32,987 nucleotides of DNA from Klebsiella pneumoniae (GTDB taxonomy: Bacteria; Pseudomonadota; Gammaproteobacteria; Pseudomonadales; Pseudohongiellaceae), in contig CAMDML010000034.1 of NCBI GenBank assembly GCA_945902215.1, forward strand, positions 1-32,987, given 5' to 3'. Under the pieces are notes generated by a model. The model was given only the letters and a program-made list of their open reading frames with translations, was not told where the DNA came from and made no database searches. The position numbers and the translations under genes were made by a program. Shown one piece after another: positions 1 through 8,763 of the stretch (position 1 is its first letter; each line of letters opens with the position of its first letter).

Positions 1-2
1 CC

Positions 3-149
3 TGGAGCAACAAGCGTATTTTTACGCGCATGGGAGATGGTCTGGGCTTGTTGGAGTATTCCTGCGAGGAAAACAACCGGGGCCTGTGGGAAGGAAGGCT
101 TCAGCTGCCTGATTATGAGAACTGGCACACCTACGACGTCGAGGAGTAA
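3..149 (+). CDS. C-terminal fragment of an uncharacterised protein
   Basis: An open frame enters from the left edge and ends with TAA at 147-149, giving the last 48 residues of a protein whose start lies outside the window. The visible part contains the motif EYSCEENNR near its middle and an acidic end (YDVEE). From memory, similar ...EY.C.ENNR endings occur in secreted proteins of unknown function in Proteobacteria and Acidobacteria; this is recollection, not a search. A strong terminator lies 34 bases after the stop, which supports this being the true 3' end of a plus-strand gene. The function is unknown. Confidence 0.6.
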   Translation, partial: WSNKRIFTRMGDGLGLLEYSCEENNRGLWEGRLQLPDYENWHTYDVEE

Positions 150-183
150 CTGCGTCGCAAACTGCACCACTGACAAAAGCAAA

Positions 184-208
184 GGGCGCTCGAAAGCGCC
201 CTTTTTTT
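184..208 (+). terminator. Rho-independent terminator of the leftmost gene
   Basis: A perfect 7-bp stem GGGCGCT/AGCGCCC with the tetraloop CGAA (184-201) is followed directly by seven T residues (202-208). It is placed to end the gene stopping at 149. On the minus strand the stem is followed by a T-rich run (TTTGCTTTTG), so it may also stop the convergent DUF1552 operon. Confidence 0.9.
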
Positions 209-241
209 ATGACCTGGTTTATGACCTGGTTTATGACCTGG
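207..241. repeat. Three tandem 12-bp units
   Basis: The unit TTATGACCTGGT occurs three times head to tail (207-218, 219-230, 231-241, the last unit diverging at its final base). It lies between the terminator T-tract and the end of the DUF1552 gene and is not coding. It looks like local slippage. Confidence 0.85.
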
Positions 242-247
242 CCTTGA

Positions 248-267
248 CTCCGCCTGTTTTGGCGGAG
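248..267 (-). terminator. Possible hairpin after the DUF1552 operon
   Basis: CTCCGCC (248-254) and GGCGGAG (261-267) form a perfect 7-bp stem with a TGTTTT loop, 15 bases beyond the stop of the minus-strand DUF1552 gene. There is no clear T-run on the minus strand immediately after it. It may only assist the stronger bidirectional hairpin at 184-201. Confidence 0.4.
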
Positions 268-281
268 CGTATTTGCCGGGC

Positions 282-1616
282 CTAGATAGCCAGCCGGTTG
301 GTAGCAATACCGATGGTGTCGAGTTCGGCTCCCATCATGTCAGCAATGCCGAGCAGCAGATTGGACGTTGGTTCGTCTTCATTGGCCTTGATGTGCCGAT
401 TGCCTTCGAGACGACCACCCGCGCGACCCACCAGCAAGGCGGGTACGTTATGGCGGTCGTGTTCCAGACCATTGCTCATGCCGGCGCCGAAATACAGCAG
501 CGACGAATCCAGCAGGTTGCCGTCACCTTCCGGCGTGGACCTGAGTTTTTCCACAAAATCAGCAAACTTCTGCATCTGATACGTGGTGATGCGGGAATAC
601 CTTTCGATGCTCTCTTCGGTATTCTTGTGATGCGTTACATTGTGGTGCGGCTCATTCACGCCGATGTGCGCATAACTGCGGCCAGTCGCCTCGTGCCCAG
701 TCATGAAGCTGAACACGCGGGTCATGTCGCCTTGCCAGGCAAGGTGCATCAGGTCATAGGTCAGCGTCATGTGCTCATCGAAGCTCTCGGGAATACCGAC
801 CGGACCATCCGCAGTATTCGCAATCACGCTTGAGCGCGCGGACAATCTCTGGATCTGATCCTCGATGCGGCGGATGTTTGTCATGTATTCGTCAAGCAAC
901 GCGCGGTCACCGGCGCCCAACATCCGGTCGAGACGCTTCGATTCATCGAGAATCGAATCAAGCATGCTTTGCTTGGTCTCGAGACGGCGCAGGCGCTGCT
1001 CCGCTGAGCCCGGGTCGCCGAACATGCGCTCGAAGGTCGATTGGGGGCTGATAGCAACGGGTAGCGGACTTTCATCGTCGTACCAGGCCATCGTGGCAAA
1101 AAACAGGCAAGGATAGTTGTCGCAAGCGCCGGCCGAGGTGCCCATGTCTTCAGTGCCGACTTCAAGGGAGCGAATGGGCGTATCGCCAGCGATGGCGTCA
1201 GCGATGTATTGATCGACCGACTTCTTCGATCTGAGCTGGTTAAAATTGCCGTTTTCACTCAGTGGACCTGCGCCATTCAGGAACGCCGAACTGGCACCCA
1301 TGTGAATGCCGCCCATGTCTTGCCGTCCTTCGGGTGATTTCATACCGCTGATTGTGGTGACGTAGTCCCGGTTGCTTTCAATCGGTTTCATCACACGTTT
1401 GAATTCGAAATCCTTGCCTACCTGGTCGGGATGCCAGTCAGCAGGAAAAATGCCATTGGGTACATAAACGCTTCCAAACCGCAGCTTTGCCGCGGCGGCC
1501 GTGGCCGATTGCGCCGTTGCAGCTGGCACCATGGCATCGAGCAGTGGCAGCGAAAAAGCCGCGCCCGCGCCTTTCAAAAGGGTCCTGCGACTCAGATGCT
1601 TCTTTGTTATAAACAT
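282..1616 (-). CDS. DUF1552 family Tat-exported protein
   Basis: The 444-residue product starts with a twin-arginine signal (S-R-R-T-L-L-K, arginines at 10-11, then a hydrophobic stretch to about residue 36), so it is probably exported folded. The body matches the DUF1552 family (recognised from layout: FGSVYVPNGIFP near the start, the GAGMSNGLEHD stretch near the end). The family has no established activity; it is nearly always encoded beside a DUF1592-type cytochrome-like protein, as here. A GGAG motif lies about 9 bases before the ATG. It is the third gene of an operon with the DUF1592 protein (45-bp gap) and the ankyrin protein. A sulfatase-like or electron-transfer partner role has been guessed for such pairs, but nothing visible here proves it. 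Confidence 0.88.
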   Translation of the reverse strand: MFITKKHLSRRTLLKGAGAAFSLPLLDAMVPAATAQSATAAAAKLRFGSVYVPNGIFPADWHPDQVGKDFEFKRVMKPIESNRDYVTTISGMKSPEGRQDMGGIHMGASSAFLNGAGPLSENGNFNQLRSKKSVDQYIADAIAGDTPIRSLEVGTEDMGTSAGACDNYPCLFFATMAWYDDESPLPVAISPQSTFERMFGDPGSAEQRLRRLETKQSMLDSILDESKRLDRMLGAGDRALLDEYMTNIRRIEDQIQRLSARSSVIANTADGPVGIPESFDEHMTLTYDLMHLAWQGDMTRVFSFMTGHEATGRSYAHIGVNEPHHNVTHHKNTEESIERYSRITTYQMQKFADFVEKLRSTPEGDGNLLDSSLLYFGAGMSNGLEHDRHNVPALLVGRAGGRLEGNRHIKANEDEPTSNLLLGIADMMGAELDTIGIATNRLAI

Positions 1617-1661
1617 TTTTTATGCTCCGGTGGCTGCTCTTTGTTGGTCAAGCTAGTTTAG

Positions 1662-4079
1662 TCAGTCTTGATTGGTCACAACGGCATTGATGCCAGAATT
1701 GGAACTATTGGTACGCATAAGGAAAGGATAGCTGTCAATGATGCCCAATACAATCGAAAGCAGGCTGTAATCTTGCTTTGCGGAATTCCGGACAATACTC
1801 CGGACTACCGGCATATCCCGGGCATCGAGCCCGCGGCCAAGCGCGTAAACCATCATCTTTTCGGTGACAGTGCTGGCAAACAGCTCCGGATCCTTGAGCA
1901 AAGCTTCGCGCAAGGCCTGCGGACCGTCTACTGGAGTACCGTCAAGCAAAACGCCGGTCGAGTCGATTTCAAGGCCTTCGCGGGTAGTGGCGCGCCATGA
2001 ACCATCGACATCGAAATTTTCCAGCGCAAAACCCACCGGATCGATGACGTTGTGGCACGTTGCACAGACCGGGTCAGCGCGATGCACTTCGAGCTGTTCA
2101 CGTACCGTCGACGGCCGGTCCACCGGAGCGCTCACTTCGAGGGCAGGGACATCTGCCGGTGCCGCAGGTGGCGGGTTATTCCAGAACTCAGTCAGGATGA
2201 ATTTGCCGCGCATGATGGGTGACGTGCGGCTCGTCGCCGAGGTCAGCGCCAAAATGCTGCCATGGCCGAGCAGTCCCCAACGATTCGGGTCCTCGACATC
2301 CACTTTCCGGAAACGGGCTCCCGTGACACCTTCAATGCCGTAGTGCCGCGCCAAGCGTTCATCGACAAAAGTGTAGTTGGCGGACAGTAATTCATGCACA
2401 GGGCGGTTTTCCCGCAACACATACGCAAACAGCGCCTCTGTTTCCTGCCGGAAGGCCTTGCGCAGGTTGTCGTCGAAATCCGGGAACATCAGCAGCGCCG
2501 GGCGCGCCATCTTTTCCAGGTTGCGTAGCTGCAGCCACTGGCCGACAAAGTTTTCAATGAAGGCATCTGAGCGAGGATCATTCAACATGCGGCTCACTTG
2601 TTCCAGGCGCGCTGCGGAGTCCGTAAGTAATCCGCTTTCGGCCTGTTCGAGCAGCTCACCGTCCGGCGCTGAAGACCACAGGAAGAATGACAGCCGTGAC
2701 GCGAGTGCGACGCCGTCGACTGCGTGATCGGATCCGGGCGCGCCGTCTGGCGCATCTGTTTCGACACGGAACAGAAAAAACGGACTAACAACCATTCTGG
2801 CGACAGCCACCCGCATGCCTTGGTCGAAATCGGCGCCACTCGCGCGCTCATCGTTGTAGAACTCCAGCGGTGCAGCGATATCATCTTCGGTTACCGAACG
2901 GCGGAAAGCTTGTCGTGCCAAATTCGTCAGAACTTCGCGGGCGCAGGCTTCTTCTTCTGAAACCGCCGCAGGTTTACACACCATGATGCGCTCGCGGGGC
3001 GCCATGTTGCTGACGCCGGTCGCGGTATAAGGGCCAGTAACCATGGCTTTTTCCAGGCGTGGCATGCCTGAGGGATTGTGGATTTCCAGCGAATCGCGCT
3101 CGGTCGGCTGCCATGAATTCTGCTCAGCGGTAACCCGCTCGCGCCAAGTGAAAACGACCTCATGGGGCCCAGCGGTGACGGGAATTTTCGGCGAAGTCAG
3201 CTTTTCATCGACGATCGGGATCACGTCGTTGAAACCCGCCACGCTGACCTTGTGTTGCTCCGCTCCACCGATTTCGCTTGAGTAAACGACGGCACCGTCG
3301 ACATACACCAGGAATTCATGGGGCCGGTCGTGGCCTTCAATGCCGAAATACCCTTCAGCTACACCCTGCAGCGGACGCGCAGAAAAAACGTACTCGCCAT
3401 CGGCCGGGAAATAATGTGTCGCGCGCACACCGCCGCGGGTGCCGAGCGGGAATCCGGCAAGGTGTTTTTCCTGCGTGGTGTCGAATGGGATGGTGTAGGT
3501 AGTGGCGCTCAGGGATGCATCTGGATTACCCAGCGCGAGATCGGCCACCTTTAATCCTACTGACATGTAACGGTCGAGCAACATGGGTGAAGTGCGCAGC
3601 AGTTCGCCGATGTTATCGAAGCCGAAATCGCCACCGTCGCTCGGCAGTAACTCCGTCAGATCAACATCCACACCCAGTAAGTCGCGGATCGCATTAGTGT
3701 ATTCAGCCCGGTTTAAGCGATGAATGGTGGTTGTGCCGGCATGCGGATTTGCCGCCGCCGCAGCATCCAGTGTGCTCTCGAGGCTTGCCACGAAGCGCGC
3801 ACGCTCCTCCTGACTTGGTTGGGGCTGATCCCGAGGGGGCATTGCGCGGATTTTCAGTTTGCGCAGGACTTCTTCAAAAACATCCGGGCTTTCCAACACA
3901 GCCTCAGGACCCATCCCCTCCAGCGCAAGCTCACCCCTGAACTCGTCGTAGCTGTGACATTCCATGCAATAGGTGTTGAGCATGGGCCACTGGTCCGCCA
4001 GCTCATCCGCACTGGCTGTCACCGCCACAGCGGCAAGCCCAACGCCTGTTGCCAAGGCCCACTTCTTCATCATTCTCAT
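1662..4079 (-). CDS. DUF1592-type exported cytochrome-like multidomain protein
   Basis: The 805-residue product has an N-terminal signal peptide (cleavage near residue 24). Visible order: a CxxCH heme-binding motif (CMECH, 38-42) in a PSCyt1-like segment, a DUF1587-like segment (HRLNRAEYTNAIRDLLG, about 120-180), DUF1595-like (about 375-440), DUF1592 (about 450-600, with RLSFFLWSSAPD and FVGQWLQLRNL), DUF1588 with a second CxxCH (CATCH, 672-676), and DUF1585 at the C-terminus (FASTVTEKMMVYALGRGLD). This is the standard architecture of the family common in Planctomycetes and marine Gammaproteobacteria. It is probably a periplasmic redox protein with covalent heme; the substrate is unknown. Its start overlaps the ankyrin stop by 4 bp (ATGA type), so the two are probably translationally coupled. 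Confidence 0.9.
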   Translation of the reverse strand: MRMMKKWALATGVGLAAVAVTASADELADQWPMLNTYCMECHSYDEFRGELALEGMGPEAVLESPDVFEEVLRKLKIRAMPPRDQPQPSQEERARFVASLESTLDAAAAANPHAGTTTIHRLNRAEYTNAIRDLLGVDVDLTELLPSDGGDFGFDNIGELLRTSPMLLDRYMSVGLKVADLALGNPDASLSATTYTIPFDTTQEKHLAGFPLGTRGGVRATHYFPADGEYVFSARPLQGVAEGYFGIEGHDRPHEFLVYVDGAVVYSSEIGGAEQHKVSVAGFNDVIPIVDEKLTSPKIPVTAGPHEVVFTWRERVTAEQNSWQPTERDSLEIHNPSGMPRLEKAMVTGPYTATGVSNMAPRERIMVCKPAAVSEEEACAREVLTNLARQAFRRSVTEDDIAAPLEFYNDERASGADFDQGMRVAVARMVVSPFFLFRVETDAPDGAPGSDHAVDGVALASRLSFFLWSSAPDGELLEQAESGLLTDSAARLEQVSRMLNDPRSDAFIENFVGQWLQLRNLEKMARPALLMFPDFDDNLRKAFRQETEALFAYVLRENRPVHELLSANYTFVDERLARHYGIEGVTGARFRKVDVEDPNRWGLLGHGSILALTSATSRTSPIMRGKFILTEFWNNPPPAAPADVPALEVSAPVDRPSTVREQLEVHRADPVCATCHNVIDPVGFALENFDVDGSWRATTREGLEIDSTGVLLDGTPVDGPQALREALLKDPELFASTVTEKMMVYALGRGLDARDMPVVRSIVRNSAKQDYSLLSIVLGIIDSYPFLMRTNSSNSGINAVVTNQD

Positions 4080-5677
4080 TCGGCGTGATCCCGTGACAAC
4101 TCATTGAGCAGCGCAACCATCTCGGCCGGTTGCGCAAGTGGCTCCTTGAAGAAAAAGCCGGGCGTCGGCTTGGGAGCTTCCATTTTTTCAACGGCTTGCA
4201 GCGGGGTCAGGTAGTCCTTGTCCAGAGCATCAAGATCTGCGCCATGGGCAACCAGTGCCCGTACGATGCCGGGGTGCAGCGCTTTTGCCGCAATGTGTAG
4301 CGCCGTTTCCTGCTTGGGATCGCGGGCGTTGGCGTCCGCACCTGCCTCAAGCAACACGTTTACGGCATCGAGGGTTTCGCGGTTGGCGCTTTCGCGGAAT
4401 TCCGGCAGGCCATAACGCGTGTCGTTGGGGCCGCCCGCGACTCCAACGCCTTTGCCGCCGTTGATTACCATCATCAGCGCCGTCCTGCCGACGTTGCCCT
4501 TGGGAATAGGGTTCAGATCCGTTTGGTCTATTATCGCCTGCGCGGGCGACCATGCCGTATCGGCGCCGTGCGCCAGCATCAACTTCAGCCCTTCGACGTC
4601 TGCGGCAATCGCTGCGCGAAAGAACGGTGTGGAGTTGGCTTCAGAATCGCAGCACATCGACGTGTTATGCATTTGCCCGACGAAGGGCTGGTTCGGATCG
4701 GCGCCCGCTTCCAGCAGGACGCGAGTGAGATCCAGTGCACTCAAGGCATTGGGATGGTCCGCGCGGAACACCGTGCCATCGCGCGCACGCCAGTCGGTCG
4801 TCGCATCCCGCATTTCTGTAATGAAATACAGGGAGCCGTCATTCGGGTCGGCCCCGCGTTCAAGCAGCCGCGCCGCCGTGTCGAAACGGTCATTGACGAT
4901 CGCCAGCATCATCGGCGTCGAACTATCGCCGTTCCTGACATTGATATCGGCGTCATTCGCAATCAGAAGACTGATCATGGCTTCATCGCCATTGCGTGCC
5001 GCCCAGTGCAGCGCGGCAAAACCGCCAGACGGGAAATCGGCATTTTTGCGCTCGGTCAATTCAGAGACGCGTGCCTGCAGGTTCGGATCGGCCCCGGCAT
5101 CGAGCAAGACACTGACTACCTCGAGATGGCCTTCTGCCGCCGCCCACATCAGCGCGGTTTGTTGGTCGAGTGCCTCGGTGCCATTCGCATCAGCGCCCGC
5201 GTCAAGCAGCACTTTTACGGCCTCAACACTGCCGGATCTGGCGGCTGCCATAAGTGGTGTTTCAGTGGTGAATTGAATGTCTGCAAACCTGGCGCCGCTG
5301 GCGAGCAACGCACTGATCATGTCCGCATTGCCGTAACGGCTTGCTTGCAGCAAGGGGGTAATATCGAGGCTATTCGGGATATTCGGATCGGCGCCCGCAT
5401 CAAGCAGCAGCTGCACCAGTTCCGGGGATGAATTGTATACAGCCCACAGCAGGGGTGTGGTGCCATCAGGTTCGGGAAGATTGACATCGGCGCCTGCCGT
5501 GATCAGCTGCCGCGACTGGTCCAGGTTATCCTCACGTGCTGCCCCTGCAATGGTGCCAGATGCGTTGGCCACTTGTGATAACACTGCTGAAAGCACTGTT
5601 GATAACACCGTGGTGGAGATCACCCCTAGTGTCACAGTGAATGCTGCTGGAATGGTTCTTTTACCCAAAATGCTCAT
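4076..5677 (-). CDS. Exported ankyrin-repeat protein
   Basis: The 533-residue product begins with a long hydrophobic signal peptide (cleavage around residue 39, after ANA). Ankyrin repeats fill the rest, seen as recurring units of the form G-x-TPLL.A......VQLLLDAGADPN; about ten are recognisable from residue 45 to the end, with a less regular insert at about 280-400. Such repeats bind proteins, so a periplasmic scaffold for the two downstream gene products is a reasonable inference. It is the first gene of the ankyrin-DUF1592-DUF1552 operon, with a G-rich ribosome binding site (AAGGGGGG) about 8 bases before the ATG. Ankyrin genes recur beside this pair in other Gammaproteobacteria (from memory). 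Confidence 0.9.
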   Translation of the reverse strand: MSILGKRTIPAAFTVTLGVISTTVLSTVLSAVLSQVANASGTIAGAAREDNLDQSRQLITAGADVNLPEPDGTTPLLWAVYNSSPELVQLLLDAGADPNIPNSLDITPLLQASRYGNADMISALLASGARFADIQFTTETPLMAAARSGSVEAVKVLLDAGADANGTEALDQQTALMWAAAEGHLEVVSVLLDAGADPNLQARVSELTERKNADFPSGGFAALHWAARNGDEAMISLLIANDADINVRNGDSSTPMMLAIVNDRFDTAARLLERGADPNDGSLYFITEMRDATTDWRARDGTVFRADHPNALSALDLTRVLLEAGADPNQPFVGQMHNTSMCCDSEANSTPFFRAAIAADVEGLKLMLAHGADTAWSPAQAIIDQTDLNPIPKGNVGRTALMMVINGGKGVGVAGGPNDTRYGLPEFRESANRETLDAVNVLLEAGADANARDPKQETALHIAAKALHPGIVRALVAHGADLDALDKDYLTPLQAVEKMEAPKPTPGFFFKEPLAQPAEMVALLNELSRDHAE

Positions 5678-5992
5678 ACGTACAACCCCCCCTTATTATT
5701 ATTAGTGGCACTCTTTGTTGATGCCAAGGTGTGCAGCCAGACTTGGCCTTGCTGCGGGTAGTGCGACTTACTAAAGCTGGTAATTTCGACTATCCGCGAA
5801 TGCGGATATACAAACTGGAAATCCCCCTAAAACTATTTCAACTCTTTGAATTCGTGAGTATAAATTCAAAATAAATCTTGTGATTGTAATGCCACAGGAA
5901 TAGTAGCCGGGCTTGAGCATAAACGGGGCAACAGACGTTGTCCACATCTCATATATATGCCTTGAATTCGACCAGCAGCCTGCCCGGCCCTG
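5678..5992. promoter_or_regulatory. Intergenic region with the ankyrin-operon promoter zone
   Basis: These 315 bases lie upstream of the minus-strand ankyrin operon and downstream of the helicase stop. They are clearly AT-richer than the flanking genes. On the minus strand a TATACT hexamer (complement of 5837-5843) could be a -10 box, but no convincing -35 sits at the right distance. The region also holds an 18-bp palindrome at 5791-5808. No gene is visible. Confidence 0.45.
5791..5808. promoter_or_regulatory. 18-bp palindrome, candidate operator
   Basis: TATCCGC and GCGGATA form perfect 7-bp arms around GAAT. It lies about 115 bp upstream of the ankyrin start, downstream of the possible -10 box, where a regulator could bind. 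The regulator is not identified. Confidence 0.4.
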
Positions 5993-8524
5993 TCAGGCAA
6001 TGGCTGCCAGACCGACCAGTTTCAAGGTCGGCTTGCCCTCTTCCCTGGCAAGGGCCTTGTCCACGGTGAAGGTCGCTTGCCAGTCGTTCAGACCTTCAGG
6101 ATCTACCAGCACTTGCGCAACGGTCCACAAGCCAGTTTCGTCGTCTTGCGTGATGTAGGTATGTTTGTGGTTGCGCGCTTCAGGATCCAGCGTTATGCGC
6201 TCGTGTTCTTGATAATACCCTTCTGCTGCATGCATGAGCTCCTCCACGGCCCAGGGGGACACGAGCGCTGCAGCAGCATCGTATTTACCCGCAGCCAGCG
6301 CGCGCAGGAAGTGAAAAATGTCAGTACGGATGAGCGCGGTAAACTCGCGTTTATTTCTGGTAATGTCGATTACTTCCGGCGCTTTGGTGACATCATTTTC
6401 GGCAGCTTGCCATGCAGGATTCTTCAGTCTCTCCCATTCATCCAGCAGGCTGCTGTCCGTGCCACGCAGCAGGCCCGCCAGCCAATCCTCTATTTCCTGC
6501 ACATCCTCGTTTTTAAAGGCGGGCGGCACAGTTTGCGCCAGCACTTTATGGACGCTGGCGATATGCCTTAGCAATACGCCTTCCGAGCGCTCAAGGTCGT
6601 AGAGTTTGATATAGCCTGCGAAATCCACATAGTTCTCTACCATCTCCCGCACGATGCTCTTGGGGCGGATGTTTTCCTGCTCCACCCAAGGGTGCATCAC
6701 GACAAAGGCATTGAAGGTGTTGTAGACAAATTCCCGCTGCGGCTTGGGATACTCCAACTCGTCCAGCTTGGCGATGCGCTCTTCATACTCGATGCCTTGT
6801 TGTTTCATCTCCGCCATTTTTTCGGTTTTCAGCGCGTCCAATTGGCGGCGCAAAATAATGTCCGGATTTTCCAGGATGGACTCGATGAGGGTGAGCATGT
6901 CCAGCGGATACGTGGGGCTTGCCATGTCCAGCAGCGCCAGCGTATCGAGGAGGTAAAGTGAGAGCGCATGGTTGAGCGAGAAATCCTCTTGAAGATCGAT
7001 ATTCAGGCGCAATTTACCGCTGTTCGCCCGTTCAGATTTTGGAATTATTTCAATGATTTTCCGCTCCAGCAGTGAGCGGAACAGTAGCCAGGCCCGCTTG
7101 CGATGCGCTTTCTTCTGTGGCGCGGTTTCATGGCTGTCGGAGATGAGCTGCTGCATCGCGCGGCAACCGTCCCCTGTGCGGCTCAGCACTTGCAGCAACA
7201 TGCCATGCGTAACTTGAAAGCGCGAGACAAGTGGCTCCGGCGCTGCCGTTTGCAACTTTGCAAAGGTATCCCCGGACCACATCACGAATTTTTCCGGCGG
7301 CTTGCGCTTCACCAGCTTTTTCATTTTCTTGGGATCACCCGCCGCCTTGGCTTCGAGCTTCGCATTCTCAATGACATGCTCAGGCGCCATGCCCACGACA
7401 TAGCCGATATCGTCAAAGCCCTTGCGTCCCGCGCGCCCGGTGATCTGATGGAAGTCACGCGCTGTCAGGTTGGCGGTTTTTGCTCCGCTGTATTTGCTGA
7501 GCTGCGTCAACAACACCGTGCGAATGGGCACATTGACGCCCACGCCGAGGGTGTCCGTACCGCAAATGATTTTTAGCAAGCCCTTTTGCGCGAGCTGCTC
7601 CACCAGCACACGGTACTTCGGCAGTAATCCGGCATGGTGAAGGCCGACACCATGACGGAGGAATTTCTTGAAATCCTTGCCATAGGGACTGTTGAATTTC
7701 ACCCCGATGAGCGCTTCTGCGAGAGCGGCCTTTTCCTCAGCACTACAATAGTTTTGACTCATCAGGTTCTGAGTCGTCTGCGCGGCATCATTCTGGGTGA
7801 AGTGCACGACGTAAACGGGCGCTTGCTTCGACTCCACCAAGGCCATCACGGTGGTTTCCAGAGAGGCCTTTTCCTCGTAGCGGAACGTCAATGGCACCGG
7901 CCGCGTTACGGACGCCACCACAGTTGTTGCCACGCCAGTCAGCCGTGTCAGCTCCCGCTCAAAGAGTGCCGTAGCGCCGAGCGTGGCGGACATCAGGAGG
8001 AAGCGGGATTTGCTCATCGTCAGCAATGGGACTTGCCAGGCCACCCCTCTTGAGTGGTCCGAGTAGTAGTGAAACTCATCCATGATGACCTCATGAAAGG
8101 GCGCATCGGCACCTTCTGCCAGAGCGACATTGGCCAAAATTTCCGCCGTGCAGCACAAAATCGGCGCATCCCTGTTCACGGTCGCGTCACCGGTGGCGAT
8201 GCCGACATTATCCGGGCCGAAATCCCGGCAGAGGGCGAGGAACTTTTCATTCACCAGCGCCTTGATCGGGCAGGTATAGACGCTGCGGTGCCCCCTGGCC
8301 ATTGATTTGAAATGTAGTGCTGTGGCTACCAGCGATTTCCCCGACCCGGTAGGCGTATTGAGGATGACATTGCCATCCTCAAACAACTCCAGAATGGCTT
8401 CTTCCTGAGCCGCATAAAGCGTCAGCTTCCGCTCCGTTACGTAGTCGAGAAAATGGCCCAGCAGTTCGCCCCCTGTGCAAAGGCGGGAAGTGGGAAGACG
8501 GCGGAGTAAGGCGTTGTCTGTCAT
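5993..8524 (-). CDS. Ski2-like DEAD/DEAH-box helicase with DUF3516 C-terminus
   Basis: The 843-residue product is a superfamily 2 helicase. Visible motifs: Walker A TPTGSGKS (57-64), Walker B DEFH (149-152), SAT (179-181), the motif V region [11 protein letters not shown] (321-331) and motif [12 protein letters not shown] (360-369). The ARAG-type motif VI and the HHAGLLP segment (296-302) are typical of Ski2-like RNA helicases. The roughly 450-residue remainder matches the DUF3516 helicases of Proteobacteria and Actinobacteria in length and layout. A cytoplasmic ATP-dependent role on RNA is likely; the substrate is not known. It is a single gene divergent from EF-G, with 239 bp between the starts. 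Confidence 0.92.
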   Translation of the reverse strand: MTDNALLRRLPTSRLCTGGELLGHFLDYVTERKLTLYAAQEEAILELFEDGNVILNTPTGSGKSLVATALHFKSMARGHRSVYTCPIKALVNEKFLALCRDFGPDNVGIATGDATVNRDAPILCCTAEILANVALAEGADAPFHEVIMDEFHYYSDHSRGVAWQVPLLTMSKSRFLLMSATLGATALFERELTRLTGVATTVVASVTRPVPLTFRYEEKASLETTVMALVESKQAPVYVVHFTQNDAAQTTQNLMSQNYCSAEEKAALAEALIGVKFNSPYGKDFKKFLRHGVGLHHAGLLPKYRVLVEQLAQKGLLKIICGTDTLGVGVNVPIRTVLLTQLSKYSGAKTANLTARDFHQITGRAGRKGFDDIGYVVGMAPEHVIENAKLEAKAAGDPKKMKKLVKRKPPEKFVMWSGDTFAKLQTAAPEPLVSRFQVTHGMLLQVLSRTGDGCRAMQQLISDSHETAPQKKAHRKRAWLLFRSLLERKIIEIIPKSERANSGKLRLNIDLQEDFSLNHALSLYLLDTLALLDMASPTYPLDMLTLIESILENPDIILRRQLDALKTEKMAEMKQQGIEYEERIAKLDELEYPKPQREFVYNTFNAFVVMHPWVEQENIRPKSIVREMVENYVDFAGYIKLYDLERSEGVLLRHIASVHKVLAQTVPPAFKNEDVQEIEDWLAGLLRGTDSSLLDEWERLKNPAWQAAENDVTKAPEVIDITRNKREFTALIRTDIFHFLRALAAGKYDAAAALVSPWAVEELMHAAEGYYQEHERITLDPEARNHKHTYITQDDETGLWTVAQVLVDPEGLNDWQATFTVDKALAREEGKPTLKLVGLAAIA

Positions 8525-8763
8525 GGAGTTTTTGCAATATGGAATGAAATGGAAGCATAACAGCCCAGCCCCTTGATCTGCGCCTGAATTGTAGCCTCAG
8601 CCCCGCGCCTTGGGGCACCCCCCTACCGCCAGTCATGCAACTTCGGTGGGGGCAGCGAAATAGGGATCAAACACCCCTAAACCGCTCGGGCAAATTGGCC
8701 CGATTTAGTGTATCGTGCAGCGCCTTTTTGACCCCATTTCATCCCCAGCTTATCGAGAGCGTT
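8525..8763. promoter_or_regulatory. Divergent upstream region of helicase and EF-G
   Basis: The 239 bp between two divergent starts must carry both promoters. On the EF-G side there is a 6-bp hairpin TCGGGC/GCCCGA (8686-8703) about 60 bp before the ATG. A TTGACC-17-TATCGA pair (8728-8756) would start transcription on top of the start codon and is therefore doubtful. On the helicase side TACAAT and TATGCT are possible -10 boxes without clear -35 partners. The open frame of EF-G runs back to 8635 but looks non-coding before 8764. Confidence 0.5.

Noticed and set aside
207-241. Possible CRISPR-like array
   Set aside because: The units are 12 bp, directly adjacent and without spacers, so this is a simple tandem repeat.
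4523-5431. 302-residue plus-strand open frame with regular repeats
   Set aside because: Its periodicity is the mirror of the ankyrin repeats on the other strand.
8635-8763. N-terminal extension of EF-G
   Set aside because: The extra 43 residues match no EF-G, and the 8764 start gives the family's normal N-terminus.
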